The notes beneath the pieces were generated by a model. That model was not told the DNA's origin and searched no databases. It saw nothing but the letters and a program-made list of their open reading frames with translations. From assembly GCA_945904015.1 (NCBI GenBank), contig CAMDPK010000071.1, positions 1 to 36,304 of the forward strand: 36,304 bases of DNA, read 5' to 3'. The translations under genes were made by a program, and so were the position numbers. Source of the DNA: Candidatus Kuenenia stuttgartensis (GTDB lineage Bacteria; Planctomycetota; Planctomycetia; Planctomycetales; Planctomycetaceae). The stretch's first letter is position 1; every line of letters begins with the position of its first letter. This document shows positions 8,319 to 16,497 of the stretch, in pieces.

Positions 8319-8437
8319 GACCCCACCGGGCTTGTCCCGGTGGTTCCAGGCTTTTGCACTACTCCAATCCAAAGTCGTCTCTCTCACTGGCCGTAGTGCA
8401 AAAGCCCGCGAGCCACTGGGGCAAGCCCGGTGGGGTC
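8319..8437. repeat. Compound palindrome between permease and DUF4340 genes
   Basis: A 119-nt element fills most of the gap between two operon genes. Outer arms begin GACCCCACCGGGC at 8319 and end GCCCGGTGGGGTC at 8437, each forming its own hairpin (CCACCGGG/CCCGGTGG on the left). An inner perfect 14-bp inverted repeat pairs 8349-8362 (GGCTTTTGCACTAC) with 8393-8406. The layout is that of two or more inverted REP units. Confidence 0.8.
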
Positions 8438-8449
8438 ACTGTATTCCAA

Positions 8450-11134
8450 TTAACGTTTCACGAGCCGGTCGGCTTCGACGTTGCGGTACTCGGCGTTGAT
8501 GCGGGACGACAACACGATGACCCCCAGCACGATCGCAGGGATCGGTGGCAGCAGGATGCACCACCAACGAATCCAGTCTTCTTTGGCGCGAATCTGTTGC
8601 TTCGTTTTGGCTTCGATGCCTTCGACCTTCTTGGCCCGATCACGGTCGATGTTGATTCGCATCACGTCAAGCTTGCGCTGTTCGGTTTCACGAGCGATGC
8701 TCAGTTTCGATGTTTTTTGCTGAGGCATCAGCGTCGTGTCCTTTTCGATTTCCTCGACGAGTTTCGTGAGGCGTTCCTGGGCTTTGGACAGTTGCTCCTT
8801 GGCCTCGGCATCGGCCTTGCCGCGTTCTTCGGTCTGAGCATTGCGCAAATCGTCCGAAACCTCTTGCAGCGCGGTCAGCGTGCGGAGTTGAGCGCGACGT
8901 TTGCGAAGGTCGATGTACGACGTTTCTCCGGCCAGCACATCGACGCAGTTGAGCACGAACTTGACGTTGTCGATCCGCAGGTTCGGCAACTGCTGCGAAG
9001 TTTCCAAGTTGAAAAGCTGGTTGCTGATGAGGTCCGCGTCGGAGACGAAGATCACGTTCAAGCCCTTGTGGCCCTTGAACTCTTTGCCAGTGATGTGTGC
9101 CGCCAGCGTGAAGGCCTCGTCGGTCAGTTGCCGACGAGGATTGTTGTTGATCTCCATGCCGCCACCCCCAAACGGATTGCCGCTCTGCCTGGTGATGTCT
9201 TCCCAAGCATGGACGCCCGACTTTGGACTGGACCGCAACAACGCCTCGAATTTCAAATCGCTCCCTTGTCGTTGCCGAATGTTGCCGGGGAAGAACGTCA
9301 GTATTTCTTGGAGTCCTGAGGTCACGGGACTGGTGGGATGAATCGCGCTCTTGTTCTTGGACTTCGTGCTGACAAAGACCAATTCCGGTTGGATCATGTC
9401 ACCGAACTCAGGATGCAGGCTCTTGCCCGAGTTGTCGAAGATCACTTCGCCGTTGTCCCAGGCGATCTCCAGCACTTTGAGCAACGAGGTCAGCTTGCCT
9501 TCCTCGGCCTTGGGTTCCGGTGGCTGCTGATTGAACTGCCCCATCATGCCGCCTCCACCGGGGCGCGGCTTGGGCATTCGCGGAGCTTGCGTTCCCGCTC
9601 CATCGAAGACCGGTAGTGGGTCGTCGAAGACCAATGTGGGCCGGCCTTTCCTGACGTAATCGACCAAGTTGGGCAACTGCGACGGCGACAGCGACGAGGG
9701 CATCACCGCAACGAGCACGTCGTACTTCTTCTCGTCGATGGGCGAGTCGGCCGGGACTTGCTCGACCTTGTACTGCTTCTTGAGTTCCGTCTGGATGCGC
9801 CATTCGGGCAACTGCCGGAAGCTCGACATGTCGAAGCCGCCGGCCACTTTCGCATCTGTGGTGAGCATGCCAACCGTCAGTCGTTTTTCATTCGCAACCG
9901 TGCGGATCGAGCGGGTCAATTCGTACTCGATCGACGTGCCTGCCTCGAAAATTGGAACCACGACTTCATCGACTGGACTGCTGACCACGACACCCATGAA
10001 GACTTCCTGCACGCCGCGACGGCCGTCCTCGTCGGTCGGGACTTGAAATCCCTGCACTCCCAACAGCCGAGCTTCCTCAGCTTCAGGCGTGAACGGGGTC
10101 ACGTCCACGAATCGCACGTCCAAACGTGAGCCGCCTTCGCGATCGTACTGTCGCAGCAGGCCTTTCAATCGCTTTTGAATGGCCACTTGCTCGCGCGGCA
10201 CGTCTGCCGAAATGAAGGCTTGAATCATCACCGGTCGTTCGCTGCTGATCTTGCCAATCAACTCGCGCGTGCTGCGGGACAGTGTGAAGAGCTTCTCGGT
10301 CGTCAGGTCCAAATTGAGCGGAAACGCTTCGCTCAGCTTGACCACCAGGACGTTGACGCTGATCAGCGCGACTGCCACCGAGACCGATCGCACGACGTAC
10401 TGAATCCACATCGTCGGGCCATCTTTGCCGCCGCTCCAATGCCGCTTGCTGATGAAGACCTCGTTGAGGTACAGCAGAAACGCAGTCAGTGACACAAAGT
10501 AAACGAGACTGGTCAGCGGAATCAGACCGAGGCTGTATTCCTTCAGTTGATCGGGCAGACTGAGCGAAGCGAAAATCGGGTGAGCCACTGACAACTTGCC
10601 GACGAAGATCGGAATCGCTCCGATCGTCACTCCCAACACGAAGGCGACCGTCACGCTGTTGGTCAACACCGAAGCAAACATGCCCGCCGCCAGCAATGCT
10701 CCCCCTGCCAGCCAGTAGCCGAAGTACGTCGTGAACAGCAGCCCAAAATCCGGCTCGGCGTACCACGCCAGAACTAACAAATTGAATCCAGAAAACGCCA
10801 GCGCGATCGTGTAGACCGCCAGCACCGCCAGATACTTTCCGAGTAGCACCTCGAAGTCATTCGCCGGCAGAGTGAACAGCAACTCGTCGGTCCCTTGCCG
10901 CTTCTCCTCGGCCCACGATGTCATCGTGACGGCCGGCACGATGAACAGCAGCAACAGCGGGAAATACTCGCTGAGCTGATCGAGCGTCGCGAGATTGTTC
11001 GTGAAGAACCGCGGGCTGAACGCCGCCGCCGCACAGGCCACGACGAACACCACGATGAAGAGGTAGCCGATGACCCCCGAAAAATAGCTGGCCAGATTCC
11101 GCCAGAAGACGGCTTTGATCACATGACTTCGCAT
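8450..11134 (-). CDS. ABC-2 permease fused to GldG-like auxiliary domain
   Basis: 894 residues from the chosen start. The first 240 residues hold about six hydrophobic segments (FSGVIGYLFIVVFVVACAAAAF, YFPLLLLFIVPAVTMTSW, YTIALAFSGFNLLVLAW, LAGGALLAAGMFASVL, SVTVAFVLGVTIGAIPIFV, TSLVYFVSLTAFLLYL) as in ABC-2/GldF permeases. A seventh near residue 270 leads into a GldG-type periplasmic region (LDLTTEKLFTLSRSTRELIGKI, ABC_transp_aux), then a coiled coil (about 760-840) and a final membrane helix (CILLPPIPAIVLGVIVLSS). The start at 11134 is chosen because AGGGA lies 7 nt upstream; the longer frame starts within a hairpin element. Fusion of GldF-like and GldG-like parts is common in planctomycetes. 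It would couple to the adjacent ATPase in an export or membrane-remodelling transporter of unknown cargo; gliding itself is not implied. Confidence 0.88.
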   Translation of the reverse strand: MRSHVIKAVFWRNLASYFSGVIGYLFIVVFVVACAAAAFSPRFFTNNLATLDQLSEYFPLLLLFIVPAVTMTSWAEEKRQGTDELLFTLPANDFEVLLGKYLAVLAVYTIALAFSGFNLLVLAWYAEPDFGLLFTTYFGYWLAGGALLAAGMFASVLTNSVTVAFVLGVTIGAIPIFVGKLSVAHPIFASLSLPDQLKEYSLGLIPLTSLVYFVSLTAFLLYLNEVFISKRHWSGGKDGPTMWIQYVVRSVSVAVALISVNVLVVKLSEAFPLNLDLTTEKLFTLSRSTRELIGKISSERPVMIQAFISADVPREQVAIQKRLKGLLRQYDREGGSRLDVRFVDVTPFTPEAEEARLLGVQGFQVPTDEDGRRGVQEVFMGVVVSSPVDEVVVPIFEAGTSIEYELTRSIRTVANEKRLTVGMLTTDAKVAGGFDMSSFRQLPEWRIQTELKKQYKVEQVPADSPIDEKKYDVLVAVMPSSLSPSQLPNLVDYVRKGRPTLVFDDPLPVFDGAGTQAPRMPKPRPGGGGMMGQFNQQPPEPKAEEGKLTSLLKVLEIAWDNGEVIFDNSGKSLHPEFGDMIQPELVFVSTKSKNKSAIHPTSPVTSGLQEILTFFPGNIRQRQGSDLKFEALLRSSPKSGVHAWEDITRQSGNPFGGGGMEINNNPRRQLTDEAFTLAAHITGKEFKGHKGLNVIFVSDADLISNQLFNLETSQQLPNLRIDNVKFVLNCVDVLAGETSYIDLRKRRAQLRTLTALQEVSDDLRNAQTEERGKADAEAKEQLSKAQERLTKLVEEIEKDTTLMPQQKTSKLSIARETEQRKLDVMRINIDRDRAKKVEGIEAKTKQQIRAKEDWIRWWCILLPPIPAIVLGVIVLSSRINAEYRNVEADRLVKR

Positions 11135-11145
11135 GGTGCATCCCT

Positions 11146-11210
11146 GTAGCACAGGCGTCTCGCCTGTGACTTGTTGGAACTTTCAGAGGCAGGCGAGCCG
11201 CCTGCCCTAC
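11146..11210. repeat. REP pair (BIME-like) between ABC ATPase and permease genes
   Basis: GTAG (11146-11149) is followed by hairpin CACAGGCG-TCT-CGCCTGTG (11150-11168). After 19 nt comes hairpin GGCAGGCG-AGC-CGCCTGCC (11188-11206), then CTAC (11207-11210). This is two REP units head to head. The right-hand CTAC contains the complement of the ATPase's TAG stop codon. Confidence 0.87.
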
Positions 11211-11962
11211 GTCAATCTCGCATGGGTCAACTCGCGGAAGCGGCCTTCCATGTCGTGGCCTTGGCCTTCCATCTGTGCGACCGAACCATCGAACACGATC
11301 TGCCCCGCGTTGATCACGACGACTCGGCTGCAACAGACCGCCACCTCACGCAGGATGTGCGTGGAGAGCAGAATCGTTTTGTTCTTCGCGAGACTGTGAA
11401 TCAAGTTGCGAACCTCGTGGACTTGATTGGGGTCCAATCCACTGGTCGGCTCGTCGAGGATCAGTACTTCCGGATCGTGCAGCAGCGCCTGAGCCATTCC
11501 GACGCGCTGCTTGTAGCCGCGTGACAGCTTGCCGATCGTCTTGTTCCAGACGGCTCGCAGCGAACATTTGTCGGTCACAAATTCCAGACGGCTCTGAAGG
11601 TACGGCCCCGACATTCCGCGAGCATGGCCGAGGTACTCCAGCAACGATTTCGGAGTCATTTCGTGATACAGCGGCCCGTTCTCCGGGAGATAGCCGATCA
11701 ACTTGACGGCATCGAGCCGATTGGTCGCCACATCAAAACCACCAATGCGAGCCGAACCTTCCGTGGGCGTCAGGAAGCCGGTCAGCATTTTCATCGTGGT
11801 GGACTTGCCCGCCCCGTTCGGTCCCACAAACGCCGCGACCTCCCCTTTCGGGACGGAGAAGGTGACATCCCGAGCCGCCGCGAACGGCCCATAAAATTTG
11901 CTGAGGCCGCGTGCCTCAATCATCATGCCATGATGGCCGTTATTGTCCGAGTTTTTGCTCAT
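11207..11962 (-). CDS. ABC transporter ATP-binding protein
   Basis: 251 residues from the ATG at 11962. All ABC ATPase motifs are visible: Walker A GPNGAGKST (about residue 45), signature LSRGYKQRVG, Walker B VLILDEPTSGLDP and the switch histidine in STHILREV. The order and sequence resemble GldA/CcmA-type ATPases for ABC-2 permeases. The open frame extends upstream to 12274, but that part has no ABC homology, is read from the opposite direction of the DUF1553 promoter region, and is left out. It is the first gene of the operon with the permease/GldG fusion and DUF4340 protein; its stop codon is formed by the terminal tetranucleotide of a REP pair. Confidence 0.92.
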   Translation of the reverse strand: MSKNSDNNGHHGMMIEARGLSKFYGPFAAARDVTFSVPKGEVAAFVGPNGAGKSTTMKMLTGFLTPTEGSARIGGFDVATNRLDAVKLIGYLPENGPLYHEMTPKSLLEYLGHARGMSGPYLQSRLEFVTDKCSLRAVWNKTIGKLSRGYKQRVGMAQALLHDPEVLILDEPTSGLDPNQVHEVRNLIHSLAKNKTILLSTHILREVAVCCSRVVVINAGQIVFDGSVAQMEGQGHDMEGRFRELTHARLT

Positions 11963-12252
11963 CAACCCGATCCTCGTTGGCGGATCCGCTCGACTCTCGT
12001 CGTCGGCTCCGCATTGACCACAAACACCAACAGCGGCCGAAACTCCGAAGCTCGGCCGCTGCCCAATTCGTTTGGCTGGCTGTCGGATCATCACACCCGA
12101 CTTCCAAGCCGCTGCGAATACGCAGGAAATTACTGGTCGCGTTGGATGAAGTCCAGCAACGCGAGCGAATGACCGGCGGCGTTTGAGTTCGCGACAACGA
12201 TCGGCCGCGATATGCTCCCTAGCCTTCCGATCCCAAAAAGAGGACCGCTGCG

Positions 12253-14748
12253 ATGACTCGCTCGCAAAGCTCAACCACGTCTGCTGGCTGGCCCATTGGG
12301 TTGTCGTTGCTGGCAGTTTTGCTCTGGATGCCCGTGACGGCCCGCTCCGAACCGACCAGCGGTTCCGACAAGCCGGCCGCTGGCAAGATTTCCTTCGATC
12401 GCGATGTCCGGCCGATTCTGTCCAACCATTGTTGGAAGTGCCACGGCCCGGACGCCAAGGAACGCAAAGCCGGCCTGCGGCTCGACCAACTCGATTCAGC
12501 CACCAAGCCGGCCGAATCGGGCAAGACGGCCATCACCGCCAAGAAACCGGCGGACAGCGAATTAGTGCGACGAATTCTGTCGTCCGATTCCGACGAACAA
12601 ATGCCGCCCTCTTCCGAGAACAAGCCGCTCAGCGCGGGACAGAAAGAAATCCTCAAACGCTGGATCGAACAGGGAGCGACCTTCGAGCAACACTGGTCGT
12701 TCCGCCCCGTCACGCGGCCAGCGGTTCCGAAGTTGCAAGATTTCAAATCTGAGATTTCAAATCTCAAATGGAAGACTCAGAATCCAATCGACCACTTCAT
12801 TTTCGCCCGGTTTGAAGCGGAAGGTCTGTCACCGTCCCCCGAAGCTGACCGCGAGACGTTGATCCGCCGAGTCACGCTCGACCTGACCGGCCTGCCACCG
12901 ACCATTGCCGAGATCGACGAGTTCCTGAACGACAACGATGCAAACGCCTACGAAAAGGTGGTCGATCGGCTGCTCAAGTCGCCGCACTACGGCGAACGGA
13001 TGGCCACGGATTGGCTCGATGCCTCACGGTTCGCGGACACGAACGGCTACCACATCGACAACGGCCGCGACATGACCCGCTGGCGCAAGTGGGTCATCGA
13101 CGCATTCAATCGCAATCTGCCGTTCGATCAATTCACGATCCAGCAATTGGCCGGCGATTTGCTGCCAGAGCCATCCGAACCCGCCGCTGCCTTCGACCAA
13201 AAACTCGCCAGCGGATTCCATCGCAACCACATGATCAATTTCGAGGGGGGAGCATTTCCCAAGGAATATCACAACGCCTACATCGTCGATCGCGTCAACA
13301 CGACCGCAACCGTGTGGCTCGGCCTGACAGTCGCGTGCTCGCAATGCCACGACCACAAGTACGACCCGCTGACGCAGCGCGAGTTTTACCAGCTCTATGC
13401 CTTCTTCCATAACGTGCCGGAAAACGGACTCGACGGCAAAAAAGGGAATGCCGAACCGCTGCTCAAACTCCCGACGGACGATCAGCAAAAGCAACTCGCC
13501 GAGTTAGCTGACAACATCACCAAGGTGGAGGCTCGCCTGAAAACCGCGAAGGACGAAGACGCCAAGACGCTCAAAGCCGACCTCGATCGGCTGCGCAAAA
13601 TTCAAACGGAACTCGAACAACTCATCCCGACCTCGATGGTCATGCGCGAGCTCGAACAACCGCGAGAAACGTTTGTGCTGATCCGTGGCCAGTACGACAA
13701 ACCGGGCGACAAAGTCGAAGCGGAAGTCCCCGCCGTGTTGCCTCGGCTTCCCGAAGGGACACCACGCAATCGGCTGGGACTCGCGCGATGGCTGACGCAT
13801 CCGTCGCATCCGCTGACTTCGCGAGTCACCGTCAACCGCTACTGGCAGTCGTACTTCGGCACTGGCCTCGTGAAGACGTCTGAAGATTTTGGTTCCCAGG
13901 GCGATCCGGCATCGCATCCTGAATTGCTCGATTGGCTCGCGACGGAGTTCATGTCGAACGAATCGACGACTGCGACCGCGTGGGACATCAAGCACCTTCA
14001 ACGCTTGATCGTCACTTCAGCAACGTACCGGCAAGCGAGCCGCGCGACGCCGTCACTGATTGCACGCGACCCAGAAAACCGGCTGCTGGCTCGCGGGCCG
14101 AGACATCGGTTGCCGGCCGAGGGGATTCGTGATCTGGCTTTGTCGGTCAGCGGGCTGTTGCAGCACAAGATCGGCGGACCAAGCGTCTCGCCGTATCAGC
14201 CGGCCGGACTGTGGGAGGAATTGATGGCTCGCGCGGACGGCAAGAACTGGACGGCACAGGAATACTCACAGAGTCACGGAGCCGACTTGTATCGCCGCAC
14301 GATGTACACGTTTTGGAAGCGAACCTGCCCGCCGGCGCAACTCGCCACGTTCGACGCACCCGACCGCGAGACCTGCACTGTCCGCCGAGCCCGCACAAAC
14401 ACGCCGCTGCAAGCACTCGTGCTGATGAACGACCCGACCTACGTTGAGGCCTCACGCAAACTCGCCGAGCGAATTCTGCTCGAAGGAGGTGCGACGACTG
14501 AAGAGCGCATCACGTTCGCGTTCCGGCTGGCGACCGCTCGCAAACCGACGCCGCGCGAGTTGACCGTGCTGCGGCGCGTCTTCGAGCAGCAACACGCTCG
14601 CTTCGCTGCCGATCCGGCCGCCGCGACGAAACTGCTGTCCGTCGGCGAGTCACCGCGCAACGAACAACTCCCGGCTCATGAACTCGCCGCCTGGGCCGCG
14701 CTCGCCAGCGTGATCCTGAACCTCGATGAGGCGGTCACGAAGGGCTAG
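12253..14748 (+). CDS. PSCyt1/DUF1549/DUF1553 cytochrome protein
   Basis: 831 residues. A signal peptide (about 1-33, GLSLLAVLLWMPVTARS) is followed by the planctomycete cytochrome C domain PSCyt1: FDRDVRPILSNHCWKCHGPDAKERKAGLRLD, with one CWKCH haem site. DUF1549 starts near residue 175 (PIDHFIFARFEAEGLSPSPEADRETLIRRVTLDLTGLPPT) and includes DWLDASRFADTNGYHIDNGRD and the conserved SQCHDHKYDP block. DUF1553 occupies about 500-800 (NRLGLARWLTHPSHPLTSRVTVNRYW, TYRQAS, RFAP-like RLPAEGIRD, RRARTNTPLQALVLMNDP). The lectin-like insert often found between the domains is absent, so the protein is shorter than many relatives. GAGG lies about 8 nt before the ATG. The function of the family is not established; it is usually paired with a DUF1501 protein and thought to act in the periplasm. 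Here that partner is 9.7 kb away. An AT-rich palindromic insert lies at 12738-12765. Confidence 0.93.
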   Translation: MTRSQSSTTSAGWPIGLSLLAVLLWMPVTARSEPTSGSDKPAAGKISFDRDVRPILSNHCWKCHGPDAKERKAGLRLDQLDSATKPAESGKTAITAKKPADSELVRRILSSDSDEQMPPSSENKPLSAGQKEILKRWIEQGATFEQHWSFRPVTRPAVPKLQDFKSEISNLKWKTQNPIDHFIFARFEAEGLSPSPEADRETLIRRVTLDLTGLPPTIAEIDEFLNDNDANAYEKVVDRLLKSPHYGERMATDWLDASRFADTNGYHIDNGRDMTRWRKWVIDAFNRNLPFDQFTIQQLAGDLLPEPSEPAAAFDQKLASGFHRNHMINFEGGAFPKEYHNAYIVDRVNTTATVWLGLTVACSQCHDHKYDPLTQREFYQLYAFFHNVPENGLDGKKGNAEPLLKLPTDDQQKQLAELADNITKVEARLKTAKDEDAKTLKADLDRLRKIQTELEQLIPTSMVMRELEQPRETFVLIRGQYDKPGDKVEAEVPAVLPRLPEGTPRNRLGLARWLTHPSHPLTSRVTVNRYWQSYFGTGLVKTSEDFGSQGDPASHPELLDWLATEFMSNESTTATAWDIKHLQRLIVTSATYRQASRATPSLIARDPENRLLARGPRHRLPAEGIRDLALSVSGLLQHKIGGPSVSPYQPAGLWEELMARADGKNWTAQEYSQSHGADLYRRTMYTFWKRTCPPAQLATFDAPDRETCTVRRARTNTPLQALVLMNDPTYVEASRKLAERILLEGGATTEERITFAFRLATARKPTPRELTVLRRVFEQQHARFAADPAAATKLLSVGESPRNEQLPAHELAAWAALASVILNLDEAVTKG
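12738..12765. repeat. AT-rich tandem palindrome inside the DUF1553 gene
   Basis: Two consecutive short palindromes, AGATTTCAAATCT and GAGATTTCAAATCTC, stand in an otherwise GC-rich gene, in the linker between PSCyt1 and DUF1549. They encode the FKSEISNLK-like stretch and keep the frame. Confidence 0.65.
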
Positions 14749-14785
14749 TGCTTTGTCAGGGCAAACAATTGGGGTTGGGCGCATC

Positions 14786-14843
14786 AGCCGCAGGGCGCTA
14801 GCCCCGGTTTGTGCCGTCGAACCGGGGCTAGCGCCCTGCGGCT
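14786..14843. repeat. 24-bp inverted repeat element, copy 1
   Basis: Arms 14786-14809 and 14820-14843 are perfectly inverted (start AGCCGCAGGGCGCTAGCC). Each arm has its own GGGC-GCTA-GCCC hairpin. The same arms occur at 20560-20583 and 20595-20618. It lies 38 nt after the DUF1553 gene. Confidence 0.85.
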
Positions 14844-14907
14844 AATTTGGTGAACTCCAATTCTTAGTCGTGACGCAACACTAGTTCGCAGGACACACGA
14901 ACCATTG

Positions 14908-14965
14908 AAGCCTGAAGCGCAAGCGAAGCCGGTCGATTCGATTCCTTCGCTTGCGCGTCAGGCTT
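14908..14965. repeat. Inverted repeat of the CGCGCAAGCGA type
   Basis: Arms 14908-14928 and 14945-14965 match at 20 of 21 positions when inverted (AAGCCTGACGCGCAAGCGAA type). A related element with a partly shared core lies at 15864-15922. It sits between the convergent DUF1553 and Dabb genes. Confidence 0.78.
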
Positions 14966-14995
14966 GAAGAAACACGTTGGCCAATTTCCGCTCGG

Positions 14996-15322
14996 TCAGC
15001 GGACATACGAATCGAACACCCGGACTTGTGCCCAATTGGGTTTGTTCTCTTCGATGAACTGAATGTGACGCGGGTGAGCCTGGTAGTCGTCCTGAGCTTT
15101 CCGACTCTCGAAAACGACGTGCAAGCTGACGTGAAACGCTCGGTCGTTGACCGGCCGAGCGAGGTCAGGCACCAGCGTGCCGGCCGAGAAATAGACTTCG
15201 CCCGGATGCCCCTTGAGGTATTTGTGGCAGGCTTCGACCAGAGCTTGTTGCGTGGCGGACGAGGCATCCTTCAGTGTGAAATAAACCATGTGTGCGAGAT
15301 GCGAATTCGTGGTGTCAGCCAT
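14996..15322 (-). CDS. Dabb family (stress-responsive alpha/beta barrel) protein
   Basis: 108 residues from the ATG at 15322, preceded by AAGGAT about 9 nt upstream; the upstream in-frame extension to 15403 lacks homology. The sequence starts with HLAHMVYFTLKDASSATQQALVEACHKYL and contains YFSAGTLVPDLARPVNDRAFHVSLHVVFESRKAQDDYQAHPRHIQFIEENKP, a clear Dabb pattern (strand with HMVYF, D..FHVSL.V.F.S..A...Y..HP.H..F). Dabb proteins are small dimeric ferredoxin-like barrels; some bind small ligands, and the role here is unknown. It is a single gene, convergent with the DUF1553 gene. Confidence 0.88.
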   Translation of the reverse strand: MADTTNSHLAHMVYFTLKDASSATQQALVEACHKYLKGHPGEVYFSAGTLVPDLARPVNDRAFHVSLHVVFESRKAQDDYQAHPRHIQFIEENKPNWAQVRVFDSYVR

Positions 15323-15551
15323 CCGTTTGATCCTTGTGAGTGTGGAGTCCATCAACAGCGAACCGCATTCTGGCAGTCCAATTCGGCGACGTACAGTCCT
15401 CACCCTGGGCGAACTGCGTCGCCGCTAACGCAGGAAAGGGTGCCGTGTGTTGAGCGCATGAAAATCGCCCCGTTCATCACGGGGCGAGAGTTCGGCTGCG
15501 GCGGATGGGGGCCGAATTACGGCAGCGAGTCCAATCGTTGGACCCGCCGCG

Positions 15552-15863
15552 GCGGGCTGGACAGCTTGAAGAACCTGGAAAAGTTCGACTATGCCAGCGA
15601 AGGGGCGTTCCTGAAATGGCTGACCGCGATTGTTGAGAACCACAGGTGAGAACCGCATTCGCGATCAACGCGATTTCCACAAGGCGGCCCGACGGGACAT
15701 CGGCAAGCAGTCCTCTTTGGAGAATCCGCGTTCGGATGGCTCGGCGATTCCGCTGGAGATCCCAGACAAGAGCGACCTGCCGACCGCCAGCCGTGTGATG
15801 ATGTTGAGCGAAGACATGCTGCGACGGATCAGGCGCTTGAGATTGGCGGAGGAATTGACCTGA
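15552..15863 (+). pseudogene. Frameshifted ECF sigma factor remnant
   Basis: Two frames together read as part of a planctomycete ECF sigma factor. The first (to the TGA at 15648) gives LDSLKNLEKFDYASEGAFLKWLTAIVEN, the end of region 2; the second continues ENRIRDQRDFHKAARRD and on to an EELT stop at 15861-15863. The junction holds a 13-nt near-duplication (GAGAACCACAG followed by GTGAGAACCGC); removing 13 nt restores IVENRIRD. The start of region 2 (the DLVQETL-type segment) and all of region 4, which would contact the -35 element, are missing. It is therefore a dead remnant. Its last codon abuts an inverted repeat element. Confidence 0.7.
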
Positions 15864-15922
15864 AGCACGACGCGCAAGCGAGTGGTGTCCCTCGAAAGAA
15901 CCACTCGCTTGCGCGTCGTGCT
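15864..15922. repeat. Perfect 22-bp inverted repeat abutting the sigma remnant
   Basis: Arms 15864-15885 and 15901-15922 (AGCACGACGCGCAAGCGAGT type) are perfect inverses across a 15-nt loop. The left arm begins on the base after the TGA of the sigma-factor remnant. Confidence 0.83.
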
Positions 15923-15983
15923 GGTGTGGCACACCCGATCCCGCGTTCCCAACAGTCGCGCAAGAATTCGCGGTCGAGATGCC

Positions 15984-16246
15984 GTCCGTCGCGGAGCGAC
16001 ATTTGATGGTCGCCGTGGGTTTCAACCCATCCGCCGCGGTGAGCGATGACACAGGAATGATTCGTCGCGGAGCGACGATGGAAGGCGAGGAGCATCGGCG
16101 CGAAGGAAATTGATCGCTGATCGTGTGGCGATGGTTCGATCGTCGCTCAGCGACGAGATGGTTTGGCGGGATGGCCGACCGTGGGTGGAAACCCAGGCGA
16201 CCTTCGGCGGTCGCTCAGCGACCAAGGACAAGAACCAAAGAGTCAC
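15984..16246. repeat. Complex inverted repeat block, first copy
   Basis: This stretch has hairpins TCGTCGC-GGA-GCGACGA (16062-16078) and TCGTCGC-TCA-GCGACGA (16140-16156). The right part (16140-16216) is nearly identical to 17108-17190 over a phrase beginning GACGAGATGGTTTGGCGGGA. The left part (15984-16040) is a diverged inverse of the right end (shared GGTCGCC and GGGTTTC-ACCCA phrases). No gene is supported; small minus-strand frames with RPSRQTISS-type peptides are products of the repeat. Confidence 0.75.
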
Positions 16247-16497
16247 CCGACGCTAAGTGATCCTACAACTTCGGGGAGTCTCGACGATGCGATTTGCGAA
16301 TGGCGCTGTGACAAATCTGCGATGTGTTGCTGAATCGCGTCGAGCAATTGCTCGTCTTCCATGTCCCAAATCGCTTCGGCGGTCGGACCAATCGCCATGT
16401 ACGAAAGGTTGGCGATGAGTTGGCCGAAGCGGACTTCGGAGGTGAGTTCGCTGAGTTCTTCCAAGGCGTGCAAAATTTGTTGGCGAGTGGCTGTCAT
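16243..16497 (-). CDS. Conserved-type hypothetical protein, second gene of a coupled pair
   Basis: 84 residues, mostly helical: MTATRQQILHALEELSELTSEVRFGQLIANLSYMAIGPTAEAIWDMEDEQLLDAIQQHIADLSQRH. The RFGQLIANLSY and AIWDMEDEQLL phrases have the look of a conserved small family (I recall similar planctomycete and cyanobacterial proteins, but have not searched). No catalytic motif is evident. It overlaps the upstream 107-residue gene by 4 nt (ATGA at 16494-16497), so the two are probably translated together and may form a complex. Its C-terminal tail runs into the repeat block and may not be native. Confidence 0.7.
   Translation of the reverse strand: MTATRQQILHALEELSELTSEVRFGQLIANLSYMAIGPTAEAIWDMEDEQLLDAIQQHIADLSQRHSQIASSRLPEVVGSLSVG

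Noticed and set aside
7294..9319. Plus-strand frames of 311 and 346 codons over the DUF4340 and permease genes
   Set aside because: Antisense shadows; the minus-strand frames have clear family matches, signal sequences and ribosome binding sites.
11963..12274. N-terminal extension of the ABC ATPase
   Set aside because: No ABC-like residues precede the MSKNSDNN start, and the extension would cover the upstream region of the divergent DUF1553 gene.
15458..15551. Start of an intact protein at the ATG 15458
   Set aside because: The leading 30 residues (MKIAPFITGREFGCGGW and on) match nothing I recognise, and the frame ends at the shifted TGA; only the part from about 15552 resembles a sigma factor.
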